64,000 nucleotides of DNA from CAZFDT01 sp964518335 (GTDB lineage: Bacteria > Planctomycetota > Phycisphaerae > Phycisphaerales > Phycisphaeraceae). This document shows, piece by piece, positions 25,094 through 33,600 of this stretch; positions within the stretch are counted from its first letter, which is position 1, and each line of letters opens with the position of its first letter. Below the pieces are notes generated by a model. That model worked only from the letters and a program-made list of their open reading frames with translations, ran no database searches and was not told where the DNA came from. The position numbers and the translations under genes are program-made. The stretch covers positions 1 to 64,000 of the forward strand of contig CAZFDT010000019.1 in assembly GCA_964518335.1 (NCBI GenBank), given 5' to 3'.

Positions 25094-25133
25094 CAGTGCT
25101 CCAGATGAGAAGTTTGACAGATCGCCATTCAAG

Positions 25134-25149
25134 TTTTGAATTATCAAAA
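25134..25149. repeat. AT-rich inverted repeat in a 70-base spacer
   Basis: TTTTGA, four bases ATTA, TCAAAA. It lies between the PIN-like gene end (25164) and the outer-membrane gene start (25093). It may be an operator or a transcript end. It stands out because the surrounding DNA is GC-rich. Confidence 0.4.
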
Positions 25150-25163
25150 TTCGGCGGCGGCTG

Positions 25164-25658
25164 TCAACCCATCGCGTCCAGCGCCTTCCACAGCGCTTCG
25201 AGCAGGTGCGGCGGAGGGAGCACGTGGGCGTGGCCCAGCTTCTCCAGGGCCTTGACCATCGGCTGCACCGCGCTGAGCCGGCCCTCGCGGTAGGCCCGCA
25301 CCAACAGCGACACCACCCCCTCGCACTTGATGAAGCTGAGCTTGGCCTTCTCCTTGATCGGGCCGTCAATGATGACCAGCGAGGCGCCGATCGCCAGCGC
25401 CAGGCGAAGCGTCGCCGCTTCGGACTTCGTCGCCGACGCGACTCGCTCGGGGATGGCCTGGTTCGGTCGATCGTCCATCACCACCAGCCACGCAGGCGTC
25501 ACAGGAATCTGCAGGGCATCGAAGCAGGAACGCGCTATCGCCACTTCGCCGAAGAACTCGGGCAGGAGTTTGTCTTTGCGGATCGCGGTCAGGGCGAGCA
25601 GCGATTTTTCGCTGACGACCACCGGGCCATCGTCGGTTGTGAGCATGCCGCGGGCCAT
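25164..25658 (-). CDS. PIN-like protein (DUF3368), altered active site
   Basis: A 164-residue protein matching the DUF3368 group of PIN-domain nucleases: VVVSEKSLLAL at the start, a central acidic KSEAATLRLALAIGASLVIIDG, and a C-terminal GVVSLLVRAYREGRL...AVQPMVKALEKLG. PIN enzymes cut RNA using a cluster of aspartates. Here the first aspartate (VVSD in relatives) is Glu and the late Asp-Glu pair (LIDE) is Asp-Gly, so activity is doubtful. There is no antitoxin gene beside it. It lies 20 bases after the ATP-grasp gene but has its own -10-like TACAAT 6 bases before the ATG. Confidence 0.62.
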   Translation of the reverse strand: MARGMLTTDDGPVVVSEKSLLALTAIRKDKLLPEFFGEVAIARSCFDALQIPVTPAWLVVMDDRPNQAIPERVASATKSEAATLRLALAIGASLVIIDGPIKEKAKLSFIKCEGVVSLLVRAYREGRLSAVQPMVKALEKLGHAHVLPPPHLLEALWKALDAMG

Positions 25659-25664
25659 GCGGGG

Positions 25665-25670
25665 ATTGTA
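25665..25670 (-). promoter_or_regulatory. Putative -10 box TACAAT, leaderless PIN-like gene
   Basis: On the minus strand TACAAT ends 6 bases before the ATG at 25658, inside the short gap after the ATP-grasp gene. It suggests the last part of this run has its own leaderless transcript. Confidence 0.5.
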
Positions 25671-25678
25671 CGCCCGAT

Positions 25679-26722
25679 CTATCCCACGCCCTTGAGTTTG
25701 TAGCCCAGGCCGATCATCACCAGACGTTGGAGCAGCTGCGGGTAGTCGATGCCCGCGGCATGGGCGGACTCGGCGAAGTCCTCACCGAAGGCGATCTGGG
25801 GATTGGGATTGGCCTCGATGACATAGAGGCGCCCGCTCTCGGTCAGACGGAAGTCCAGCCGCGCGTAGCCCGACAGTCCGAGCGTGCGGTAGATGCGTTT
25901 GCACAGGTGGGGCAGCTCTTTGTTCAACGGCTCGGGCAGGTTCTCAGCTTGGCGCGATTCGAGGCCGATCTTCTTCTGATACTCGTAGTCCCACTTGGTC
26001 TTGCCGGTGGCGATCTTGGGCGCGTCTTCGCGCAGCTTGGTGAAGTGCAGCTCCCAGGGCGGGAGCGTGTCGAGTCGGTAGTTGCCCATGACGCCGACGT
26101 AGATTTCGCGGCCGTCGATGTATTGCTCGGCAATGGCGTGCGTGCCCAGCGTCTCGTGCACGAACCGGACGCGCTCGGCGAGCTTCTCCTCGTCGTGGAC
26201 CACCGAGGCCTGGGCGATGCCGACGGAGCCTTCCTCGGTGAGCGACTTGACCAGCAGCGGCAGGGCCAGGCGCGGCGGGCGCTTGACGCGCAGCCCCATC
26301 GGAAACACGTGAAAGTACGGCACGCGAATGCGGTGATGCCGCAGGATCATCTTCGTCAGCGCCTTGTCGTGGGCGATCATCAATCCGCGCGGGTTGCACC
26401 CGGTGTAGGGCAGGCGGCACATCTCCAGGTAGCTCACCACGTGCGCGTCCCATACGCCCACGCCGTCGAACTCTTCCAGCAGGTTGAACGCCAGGTGCGG
26501 CTTGAACTCATCGATCTGGGCCTTGATCGGCGCCAGGTCGCTGCCGATGCCCAGCACCTTCACCTGGTGGCCCAGGTTCATCAGCGTCGTCCACACGTCG
26601 TACTCGGTCTTATAGGGCGCGATCTCCTTGTCGGACAGTCCCTCGATCGACGCCGGCGGAACCAGCGACTCCTGCACCAGCAGGAGCACGCGCAACGGCT
26701 TGATGGGCTTCTTCCTGCTCAT
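25679..26722 (-). CDS. ATP-grasp ligase, D-Ala-D-Ala ligase-like
   Basis: A 347-residue enzyme of the ATP-grasp fold, expected to join a carboxylate to an amine using ATP. Seen are an N-terminal Rossmann-like part, the substrate region LPYTGCNPRGLMIAHDKALTK, the ATP-grasp core LPLLVKSLTEEGSVGIAQAS, EQYIDGREIYVGVMG, and the metal-binding end YARLDFRLTESGRLYVIEANPNP. D-Ala-D-Ala ligases share these, but the pairing with a zinc peptidase and the unusual N-terminus argue for another amide or peptide product. The gene begins 2 bases after the metallopeptidase gene ends, so they are co-translated. Confidence 0.82.
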   Translation of the reverse strand: MSRKKPIKPLRVLLLVQESLVPPASIEGLSDKEIAPYKTEYDVWTTLMNLGHQVKVLGIGSDLAPIKAQIDEFKPHLAFNLLEEFDGVGVWDAHVVSYLEMCRLPYTGCNPRGLMIAHDKALTKMILRHHRIRVPYFHVFPMGLRVKRPPRLALPLLVKSLTEEGSVGIAQASVVHDEEKLAERVRFVHETLGTHAIAEQYIDGREIYVGVMGNYRLDTLPPWELHFTKLREDAPKIATGKTKWDYEYQKKIGLESRQAENLPEPLNKELPHLCKRIYRTLGLSGYARLDFRLTESGRLYVIEANPNPQIAFGEDFAESAHAAGIDYPQLLQRLVMIGLGYKLKGVG

Positions 26723-26724
26723 GG

Positions 26725-27744
26725 CTACAGCATCACGCGGTGATTGGCGCTATGGATGAAGTTCATCGTCTGCACGCAGAGCATGGCGACGGCCTCGACG
26801 AAAGCGCGCTGGCGCGACATGGGCACGCGCAGGCGCAACTCGCGGCAGCGGTCGATCATGTCCTGCAGCACCTGGTCGATCGTGTAGGGATGCTCGCCCG
26901 ACCAGCGCGCGACGACGCGGCGCAGCTCGGGGCTTTGTCGGCGGAGGAAACGCACCGCCGACTCGCGGTGGGCATGCTCGCGGTCGCCGGAGAAGATCTT
27001 GTGCAGGTCGGCGTCGTAGAAGTCGGGCCAGTCGTCCATGTAGTAGAGGCGCTTCTTGCGGTAGTGCTCGCGCAGCGTGGTGCGGATGCCGCGGATCGGC
27101 TCGACGGCGACGCGGCTGCGCACGGGCGGGGCCTGGGCGGCGATCTGGCGCATGAGACCATCGACATATTCGAGCTTGCGCAGCGCCGGCCACCCGCGGT
27201 AGCGCTGCCGCCAGTGCTGGGGCCCGCGAAGCCAGACGGCGAACGTCTCGGCGAAGTCCTCGGCGGGATGCGCCTGGGCGTACCACATCTCCAGGTGCTG
27301 CACGTAGTTTCGGCTCGTGGGCTTGGGGCGATAGCTCTCGGGGTATTTCTGCGAGTAGTTGCCGAACACCTCGCGCCAGCTCCTTTTGAAATGCAGGCGA
27401 TAGGCGGTGTCGATGCAGTGGCCCGCCTCGTGGCGGAGGATCTTCATGCACGACTCGGTGGTGCCGCCCTCGACATCGAGCATCTGTCGGCGTTCGAGCT
27501 GGATCAGCCGGGGGTGGGCGAGATAGAACGGGATGGCGATGCCGGGGATGCCGTCGGGGCTGAACCACTCGCTGGAGAGCCAGACGTGGGGCTTGAACGT
27601 CAGGCCGCGACGATCGAGTTCGCGGTAAAGCTGGCGCACGCGGGCGGCCAGGGGCGGACGGTCCACGCGGAGGGGCAGATCGCACATCCGCAGGTTGAGC
27701 AGTTCGTCGTCGCTCTTGCCGGTGAGCCGGACGCGGGCAGTCAT
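26725..27744 (-). CDS. Putative zinc metallopeptidase (HExxH)
   Basis: A 339-residue protein with a zincin motif HEAGHCIDTAYRL preceded by TESCMKILR; the two histidines would bind zinc and the Glu activates water. A later acidic segment AHPAEDFAETFAVWLRG could supply the third ligand (the AEDFAE glutamates), as in 'putative zinc-binding metallopeptidase' families. No signal peptide is present, so it is probably cytoplasmic. It overlaps the DUF4230 gene by 4 bases (ATGA) and lies 2 bases from the ATP-grasp gene. The substrate is unknown. Opposite activities (bond making and bond cutting) side by side suggest a modified peptide or amide. Confidence 0.72.
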   Translation of the reverse strand: MTARVRLTGKSDDELLNLRMCDLPLRVDRPPLAARVRQLYRELDRRGLTFKPHVWLSSEWFSPDGIPGIAIPFYLAHPRLIQLERRQMLDVEGGTTESCMKILRHEAGHCIDTAYRLHFKRSWREVFGNYSQKYPESYRPKPTSRNYVQHLEMWYAQAHPAEDFAETFAVWLRGPQHWRQRYRGWPALRKLEYVDGLMRQIAAQAPPVRSRVAVEPIRGIRTTLREHYRKKRLYYMDDWPDFYDADLHKIFSGDREHAHRESAVRFLRRQSPELRRVVARWSGEHPYTIDQVLQDMIDRCRELRLRVPMSRQRAFVEAVAMLCVQTMNFIHSANHRVML

Positions 27745-28403
27745 GGCGTGATCTTACCGACCTGGGCGGCGGCGTCGGCGCGACGGTCGGCCCAGCGCAG
27801 CTCGACGCGCCATCCCAGCGCCGCAAAAAACGGCGACAGCACGTCACGGGTGCGCTGCCGCGAACGATCCATCAGGTCGGGCTGCGCCGCGGCATCTTCC
27901 AGCAGACGCTGCGCCTGCTTCATGGCGCGATCGTACAGGGCGGCCTCGGCGCCGGGCGTGGGGAACAGTCGCCACAGGCCCGTGCGATCCGTGCGATAGA
28001 TGTGCGTGCGCTCGTGATCGAGCCGCGGCCGGGTCGTGCGCGGCGCCGGCAGCACCAGTACGGCCGTCCGCTCCTGGGCATCGATCGCTTCGAGGCTCGC
28101 CTGGTCCAGATCGGTGCCGATGAGCACGCTGCCGCGCACCAGCAGCACCAGCCCGACGCTGCCGGTGACGCCTTCGAGCGTGCTGGTCTGCACGTCGCTG
28201 ACGGGCACTTCGAGACTGACCAGCTCGCCGAGCTGGCGGACCTGCTCGATCTTGATCGCTTCGCTGCGAAAGCGGTAGGCGGGCTGAGGAATCGCGGGCA
28301 GGCCGGCGTGGGCCCCGCCGGCGACCTGCGCAGCCTGCCACCCGATGGCGGCGCCGCCGGCGGCCATCAACAGCAGTACGACAATCGCCAGCGTCATCCT
28401 CAT
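27741..28403 (-). CDS. DUF4230 membrane-anchored protein
   Basis: A 220-residue protein with an N-terminal anchor (MTLAIVVLLLMAAGGAAIGW) and an extracytoplasmic domain that matches DUF4230: IKIEQVRQLGELVSLEVPVS, then GSVGLVLLVRGSVLIGTDLDQAS, VLVLPAPR with HERTHIY, and a C-terminal helical part. DUF4230 proteins are widespread with no proven function. It sits in a tight run between a 45-residue membrane protein and the metallopeptidase, with 4-base overlaps on both sides, so all three are probably made together. Confidence 0.75.
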   Translation of the reverse strand: MRMTLAIVVLLLMAAGGAAIGWQAAQVAGGAHAGLPAIPQPAYRFRSEAIKIEQVRQLGELVSLEVPVSDVQTSTLEGVTGSVGLVLLVRGSVLIGTDLDQASLEAIDAQERTAVLVLPAPRTTRPRLDHERTHIYRTDRTGLWRLFPTPGAEAALYDRAMKQAQRLLEDAAAQPDLMDRSRQRTRDVLSPFFAALGWRVELRWADRRADAAAQVGKITP

Positions 28404-28537
28404 GGCTCACCTGTCGCTTCGTCCTGCGTGCGCCGCAGCGAGTAGCTCACATCGCACTGCACCAGCAGGTACAGCGCCGCCAGCACGAGTACGGGCAGAA
28501 CGAACACCGTCAGCAGGCTGGGTCGCGGCAGGCGCAT
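28400..28537 (-). CDS. Small single-pass membrane protein (45 aa)
   Basis: A 45-residue protein: short basic head MRLPRPS, one hydrophobic helix (LLTVFVLPVLVLAALYLLV), and a charged tail SYSLRRTQDEATGEP. It is too short for a family call. Its stop overlaps the DUF4230 start as ATGA, and a GATAAC -10-like box lies 6 bases before its ATG, so it appears to be the first, leaderless gene of the run. The overlap and the promoter are the main reasons to believe it is real. Confidence 0.6.
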   Translation of the reverse strand: MRLPRPSLLTVFVLPVLVLAALYLLVQCDVSYSLRRTQDEATGEP

Positions 28538-28543
28538 GATCCT

Positions 28544-28549
28544 GTTATC
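28544..28549 (-). promoter_or_regulatory. Putative -10 box GATAAC for the 28.5-25.7 kb run
   Basis: On the minus strand GATAAC ends 6 bases before the ATG at 28537, matching the leaderless geometry seen elsewhere. Confidence 0.45.
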
Positions 28550-28598
28550 GGCAAGCGCCGATCCGGGGCTTCGCAAAGGCGCGGCCTGCGGCTGGTCC

Positions 28599-29000
28599 CT
28601 ACAGGGGCGACGGGTCGTAATGCGGCGGCTCATCCCCGAGCTTGAACAGACGGGCGAGGATCCACAGGGCCGTGAAGGTCGGCAGGACCTGGGTGAAGGG
28701 AATCAGCGCCTCGGCCGCCGCCGCGTTGCGCAGGGCCTGCATACGGAAGCGACCGAGCAAGATCCACACCACGGGCGCGGCGAACACGTCAAAGACCAGG
28801 TCCAACAGGTCCAGCGCGATGGGCAGGGCGATGGGGACGTGCCGCAATGTCGTGAACAACCCCGCGCCCTCGGGCACGCCGATGGCATGCAGCCGTCGAT
28901 ACACAAACGCCAGCAGCGCCGCCGCCGCCATGGTCCAGACCGCCGCCAGCACGAAGATGACGCGGAACGTCATCTCCCAGAAGTTGGAGTCGTCAGGCAT
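28599..29000 (-). CDS. Hypothetical membrane protein
   Basis: A 133-residue protein with three or so hydrophobic segments: VIFVLAAVWTMAAAALLAFVY, IALPIALDLLDLVFDVFAAP, and AEALIPFTQVLPTFTALWIL. No recognisable domain. The ATG at 29000 is chosen because a TAGACT -10-like box lies 8 bases upstream; a longer in-frame start at 29030 exists. It lies 61 bases before the small membrane protein gene, in the same direction. Confidence 0.55.
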   Translation of the reverse strand: MPDDSNFWEMTFRVIFVLAAVWTMAAAALLAFVYRRLHAIGVPEGAGLFTTLRHVPIALPIALDLLDLVFDVFAAPVVWILLGRFRMQALRNAAAAEALIPFTQVLPTFTALWILARLFKLGDEPPHYDPSPL

Positions 29001-29008
29001 AGGCGGAC

Positions 29009-29014
29009 AGTCTA
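29009..29014 (-). promoter_or_regulatory. Putative -10 box TAGACT
   Basis: On the minus strand TAGACT ends 8 bases before the ATG at 29000. The spacing is slightly long for a strictly leaderless transcript. Confidence 0.35.
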
Positions 29015-29045
29015 TCCCGCCAGTGGCCATGGCGTGGGTGGCGCG

Positions 29046-29639
29046 TCACTTCATCATGTCGCCGAGCTTGCCCGCGTCCAGCCCGCTGCCCTGGGCCAGT
29101 TCCATCGCCTTGTCCATCAGCGGCTTGATCTCGTCCAGCAGTGGCTGGATCTCGGCCTTGGCCTTGCTCAGGTCACCGGCCATCGCCGCCGCCTTGGCCC
29201 CGTCGAGCTTGCCCATCGCCTGGCTGATCATGCCTTCGAGATTGCCCACGATGCCGGTGAGCTCCGCATGGTTGAGCTTCGCCGCCGCGTCCTTGAGCAT
29301 GGGCAGCTTGTCCTGGTAGCCCTTGAGCTGCGACGTCACCGACGCCACCCAATTCGCGTTTTCCTCGGCCACCGCGCCGGCGTCGGCGGCCTTCTGCGCC
29401 GTCTCCTTCAACTGCTCCTCCGTCTGCACCGCTTCGATGGTCTCTTTGACCGGCTCCTTGACGGCGGTCACCGCGGCATCGGCGGCTTCGCCGACCTGTT
29501 CGGTCAACGGCTTGGCCTCCTCGGTCGCCGCGCCTGGGGTTGGCGGCACCGTCGGCGGCGCGGCCGGCTCCTGACGGTCGCAGCCCCACATCGTCACACC
29601 CAGCACGACGCCCAGTGCGATCCAGCGTGTTCCTGTCAT
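29046..29639 (-). CDS. Helical lipoprotein, unknown function
   Basis: A 197-residue lipoprotein: signal ALGVVLGVTMWGC with the lipid cysteine at about residue 20, a proline-rich linker, then long Ala/Glu/Lys helices (EAADAAVTAVKEPVKETIEA, then AKLNHAELTGIVGNLEGMIS, and AEIQPLLDEIKPLMDKAMEL). It resembles general coiled periplasmic proteins with no specific signature. It has a classical leader: a TAGAAT -10 at 29678-29683 and an AGAAGGGG ribosome site, in contrast to the leaderless neighbours. Confidence 0.68.
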   Translation of the reverse strand: MTGTRWIALGVVLGVTMWGCDRQEPAAPPTVPPTPGAATEEAKPLTEQVGEAADAAVTAVKEPVKETIEAVQTEEQLKETAQKAADAGAVAEENANWVASVTSQLKGYQDKLPMLKDAAAKLNHAELTGIVGNLEGMISQAMGKLDGAKAAAMAGDLSKAKAEIQPLLDEIKPLMDKAMELAQGSGLDAGKLGDMMK

Positions 29640-29677
29640 GATCCGACCCCTTCTGTAAGAATGTGCTCCCCCAAACC

Positions 29678-29683
29678 ATTCTA
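29678..29683 (-). promoter_or_regulatory. -10 box TAGAAT with a normal leader
   Basis: On the minus strand TAGAAT lies about 38 bases before the ATG at 29639, leaving room for an AGAAGGGG ribosome site. Confidence 0.45.
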
Positions 29684-29718
29684 CGCAGGCGCGACCCCTG
29701 AATCGAGCGCCGCGCGAC

Positions 29719-30588
29719 TTACACCTCGCCGGTGTGCTCGATCAGCTCATCGTCGTACTGCTCTTCCAGCTCGCGGATGTGCTTGCTCATGTCGTCGTCC
29801 TTGGCGACGACTTCGCTGACCTTGATCTCCCACTCGGTGCTGTCGCTGCGGAGCGATTCGAGGTCCAGCCGCAGACCCAGCAAGGCGGCGAGGCGACGGG
29901 TGACCGCCTCGATGCTCATGGGGTTGACGCCTTGCAGGTAGCCGGGGATTTCGGCGACGAGACTGACCATCTCGACGCCCTCGCGGGGGGCGCGGGTCAG
30001 CAGATAGGTGGTGAAGCTGCCGGGGCCTTCGTAGTTGCTGGGTCGAAAGCCCAGGGTCTTGAACTCGTTGAGCAGGCGGACGTCGGAGACGGTGCAATAG
30101 AGGCGAGGCTCGCGGGTGTGGGGAACCGAGCCGCCGAAGCTGCCGACGAAGTAGATTCGCCGCACGCCCGCGCGGCGGGCCACATCGAATACCGCGTCGC
30201 CGAAGAAGCGCCAGTGCAGGTTCGGCTCCTTGCCGACGAACAGCAGCAGGTTGTGCAGCGGGCTGATGTGGAAGGTGTTTTCGCCCATCTCGCAGGCTTT
30301 GACCAGGCCGTCCTCAATGCGCACGTTCGGACGGAACAGCGCCGCCACGTCCATTGCCCCGGGAAAGTTGACGAGATTGAACGGGTCGGCGTCGATCTGG
30401 GCGACGGGCTCGGCGCCGAGCTGCTCGATGAGGCGGCGGACGGTTCCCGTGGACACTTCGCCGCCGTCCATCCAGCCGCCCAAGGCCAGGAGCATGGTGG
30501 CCCCGTTGAGGTGGGGCAGGTCGCCCAGGCTGCGGATGTGGTCGGACGGCTGGGCCTGAGCTTTGTTGCGTCGCGGCGTGGCGGCCAT
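29719..30588 (-). CDS. PAC2 family protein
   Basis: A 289-residue protein of the PAC2 (proteasome assembly chaperone 2-like) family found in archaea, actinobacteria and planctomycetes. Recognisable parts are ATMLLALGGWMDGGEVSTGT, FNLVNFPGAMDVAALFRPNV, LLLFVGKEPNLHWRFFGDAV, GVRRIYFVGSFGGSVPHTREP and VAEIPGYLQGVNPMSIEAV. Its bacterial role is unknown; no proteasome gene is seen nearby. The last 40 residues are acidic. A TAGAAT -10 box 6 bases upstream of the ATG makes it a leaderless candidate, divergent from the exoprotein gene. Confidence 0.82.
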   Translation of the reverse strand: MAATPRRNKAQAQPSDHIRSLGDLPHLNGATMLLALGGWMDGGEVSTGTVRRLIEQLGAEPVAQIDADPFNLVNFPGAMDVAALFRPNVRIEDGLVKACEMGENTFHISPLHNLLLFVGKEPNLHWRFFGDAVFDVARRAGVRRIYFVGSFGGSVPHTREPRLYCTVSDVRLLNEFKTLGFRPSNYEGPGSFTTYLLTRAPREGVEMVSLVAEIPGYLQGVNPMSIEAVTRRLAALLGLRLDLESLRSDSTEWEIKVSEVVAKDDDMSKHIRELEEQYDDELIEHTGEV

Positions 30589-30594
30589 GGGCTG

Positions 30595-30600
30595 ATTCTA
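30595..30600 (-). promoter_or_regulatory. Putative -10 box TAGAAT, leaderless PAC2 gene
   Basis: On the minus strand TAGAAT ends 6 bases before the ATG at 30588. A TTGCCG lies 19 bases further upstream. Confidence 0.5.
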
Positions 30601-30607
30601 GCAGCCA

Positions 30608-30635
30608 TTGCCGCCGCGACGGCAAAGGGTATGCT
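30608..30635 (+). promoter_or_regulatory. Putative promoter of the exoprotein gene
   Basis: TTGCCG (30608-30613), a 16-base spacer, then TATGCT (30630-30635), which ends 6 bases before the ATG at 30642. It lies back to back with the PAC2 promoter within a 53-base gap. Confidence 0.5.
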
Positions 30636-30641
30636 CGCGGC

Positions 30642-33600
30642 ATGTGCAAGGCGGTCTGGCAGGCAGCGCTCGTCGTGGCCCTGGCGTCGCTCGCCGCGCG
30701 GGCGCAGGTCATCGCCGACGGCAGCCTCGCCACCTCGGTCAACCAGATCGGCGGCACGTTCAACATCACCGGCGGCACCAGGCTCGGGGGCAATCGCTTT
30801 CACAGCTTCAGCTCCTTCAGTGTCGCCGCCGGCCAGGCCGCCGTGTTCAAAAACGACCCCGGCGTCACCCGCATCCTCGCCCGCGTCACCGGCGGCGCCG
30901 TCTCCACCATCCACGGAACCCTTCGCAGCGAAACCGCCGGCGCCAGCCTGCTGCTGTTGAACCCGGCAGGCATTGTCTTCGGCAACGGCGCGGCGATCGA
31001 CGTGCCCGGGTCATTCGTCGCCACCACCGCCGACTTCGTGCGCTTCGCCGACAGCACGCGCTTCGACGCCGCGCCGGGACCCAACGACTCGACGCTGTCG
31101 GCGGCGGCGCCCGAGTCGTTCGGTTTCCTCGCCGCCAGCCCCGCGGCGATCGAGGTCGGCGACGGAGCCGTGCTGCAGTTGAACGACGAGCACAGCCTGG
31201 CGCTGGTCGGCGGCGGCGTCGCCATCGACGACGCGCAGCTCCGCGTCGCCGACGGCGCCATCCTGCTCCAGGGCGTCAACTCACCCGACACCGTGCCCGT
31301 GGACCTCGACCAGCTCGCCACCGTCGGCCGCGGCGACGTGGCCATCGGCAACGGCAGCGTCGTCTCCGCCGACGGACGCGGCGCCGGACGCATCGAAATC
31401 CGCGGCGGCAGGCTCACGGTCTCCGACAGCAGCGTCGGCGTCTCGGCGACCGGCAACGACCCCGTCAGCCCCGGGCGCATGTTCTTCGTCGCCATGGAAG
31501 AGCTGGCGATCACCGACGGCGCCCTGGTCCGCACCCTCACGGCCGGCGACACGGACGGCGCGGCCATGGGACTTACCAGCCTCGGCGCCGTTCGCATCAC
31601 CGGCCTGAACGCCCCGTCTCAACCCACCACCGTCGGCAGCGCCACGTCCGGGCCTGCTCGCGCGGGCAACGTCGCCATCGTCGCCGTCGAATCCATCACC
31701 ATGGAGGGCCAGGTCGGCATCACTTCCGCCACCAGTGCCGACGGCGACACCGGCAACCTGTCGCTGGTCGCCCCGGACATGACGATCCAGTCTCTGGGCG
31801 ACAACGATGCCTCGGTGACACTGGCGACCAACATCGCCGCGTCAGGCCGCACCGGCGACCTGGTGCTGGACGCGCGGACGTTGACGCTCCGCAACGCCAC
31901 GGTGTCGAACGTCACGCTCGGCGCGGGCAACGCCGGGGACATGCGGGTCACCGCCGATCGTGTGGGACTCTTCGACGGGGCGTCGATCTTCGCGGCGACG
32001 CTCAGCGACGCGGCGGGAGGCAATCTGGTGATGCGCGTCGATCGTCTGGCGTTGCGCGGGGCGTCGGCGATCGGGGCGCTGGCCGACGGGGACGGCTCGC
32101 CGGGGCAGATGGCCATCGAGGCGCGGCGGATCCGCCTGGCGGGGGCCAACACCCGCATCGGCTCGCCCGCCGACGGGTTCGACACCAGCGTCAGCGGCGA
32201 CATCGGGCTCCGCGCCGAGGTGCTGCAGTTGTCCGACGGCGCCGCCATCCTGTCCAACAACCGCCGCGCCGTTGCCGCCGGAGCCGTGTTCCTCGAACTG
32301 GGCCGCCTCGTCATCGACAGCGGCGGCGCGATCGGCGCCCAGACCCTTGCCGACGGCGCCGCCAGCGGGGTCATCATCGCCGCCGATGACATTCGCATGA
32401 GCGGGGGCGCCCGGATCACGTCGGCGACGCTGGGCGCCGGTGACGCCGGCGCGGTCGTCATCGACGCAAGATCGCTGCAGTTGACCGGCGACGCCCAGAT
32501 CGACGCCTCGACGCTGGCCGCGGGCAACGGCGGGCTGGTCAGCCTGATCGGCGGCGACATCGTGCTCGACGGGCCGGACGTGCGCGTGGCGGCGATCACC
32601 GGAGAGGCCAGCACCGGCCGCGGCGGCGGCGTCACCATTGACGCCCGTCGTCTGCACATGCGCCGCGGCGCGTCCCTGGGCGCCACGAGCTTCGGCAGCG
32701 GCGACGCTGGGGTCATCGTGATCGAAGCCCGCGACGAGGTCGTGCTCGCCAACACCCGCCGCGACGTGCAGACCACCATCGCCAGCCAGTCGGTCAACGA
32801 CGGGGCGGCCGGCGGCGTCATCCTCGTCACCGGCGACTATCGGGCGACAGGCCGCAGCGGCATCTTCGTCGATTCGCTCACCGACGACCGCGCGGGCAAC
32901 ATCGCCGTCACCGCCCGGCGCATCGCGATGGCCGGCAGCACGATCAACTCCTCGGCACTGGGCGCCGGCGATTCGGGTCGCATCCTCGTCGCCACGTCCG
33001 GGTTGCTGCAGTTGACCGACCGGGCTTCCATCCGCGCCCGCACGTTCCCGTTCTCACCCGCCAACGCCGGGCGCATCCGCATCGTCGCCGGCGCCATGAC
33101 CGTCGCCGACAGCGACATCACCGTGCGCTCCGACAACGCCGACTCGGGCAACCTCATCGTGCGCGTCAGCGGCCCGATCTCGATCGCGCGCAGCCTGATC
33201 TCGACAGAGGCGGCGCGCGACGGCGGCAACATTCTGCTGCAGTCGCCCGAGGGCATCTTTATTTCGTCCAGCAGCATCCTCGCCCAGGCCGGCGGCAACG
33301 GCGGCCGCATCCTCCTCAACACCCTCTTCCGTCCTTCCGGTTCCGATGCGTCCAGCCCCGCCGCCACGCCCGCCGCCGTCGGCAACGACACCCTGCTGGG
33401 CCCGGGCCCCGTTACCATCAATGACAGCCTCATCAACGGCTTGGCGAGCGGGCAGGACGTCGAGGTCCGCATCATCGCCACGCCCCTGGTCCTGTCCTCG
33501 GACAGCCTGATCCTCACCGGCAACGCCTTCTTCGTGCCCACCGACCTGTCGGGCGAGATCGCCGGCCTGCGCGGGGCCGAACTCAACCGCCAGATCGACC

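Noticed and set aside
30608..32389. Long plus-strand frame overlapping the exoprotein gene
   Set aside because: Arg/His-rich shadow frame; the TPS exoprotein frame has a signal peptide, the NPxGI motif and beta-helix repeats.
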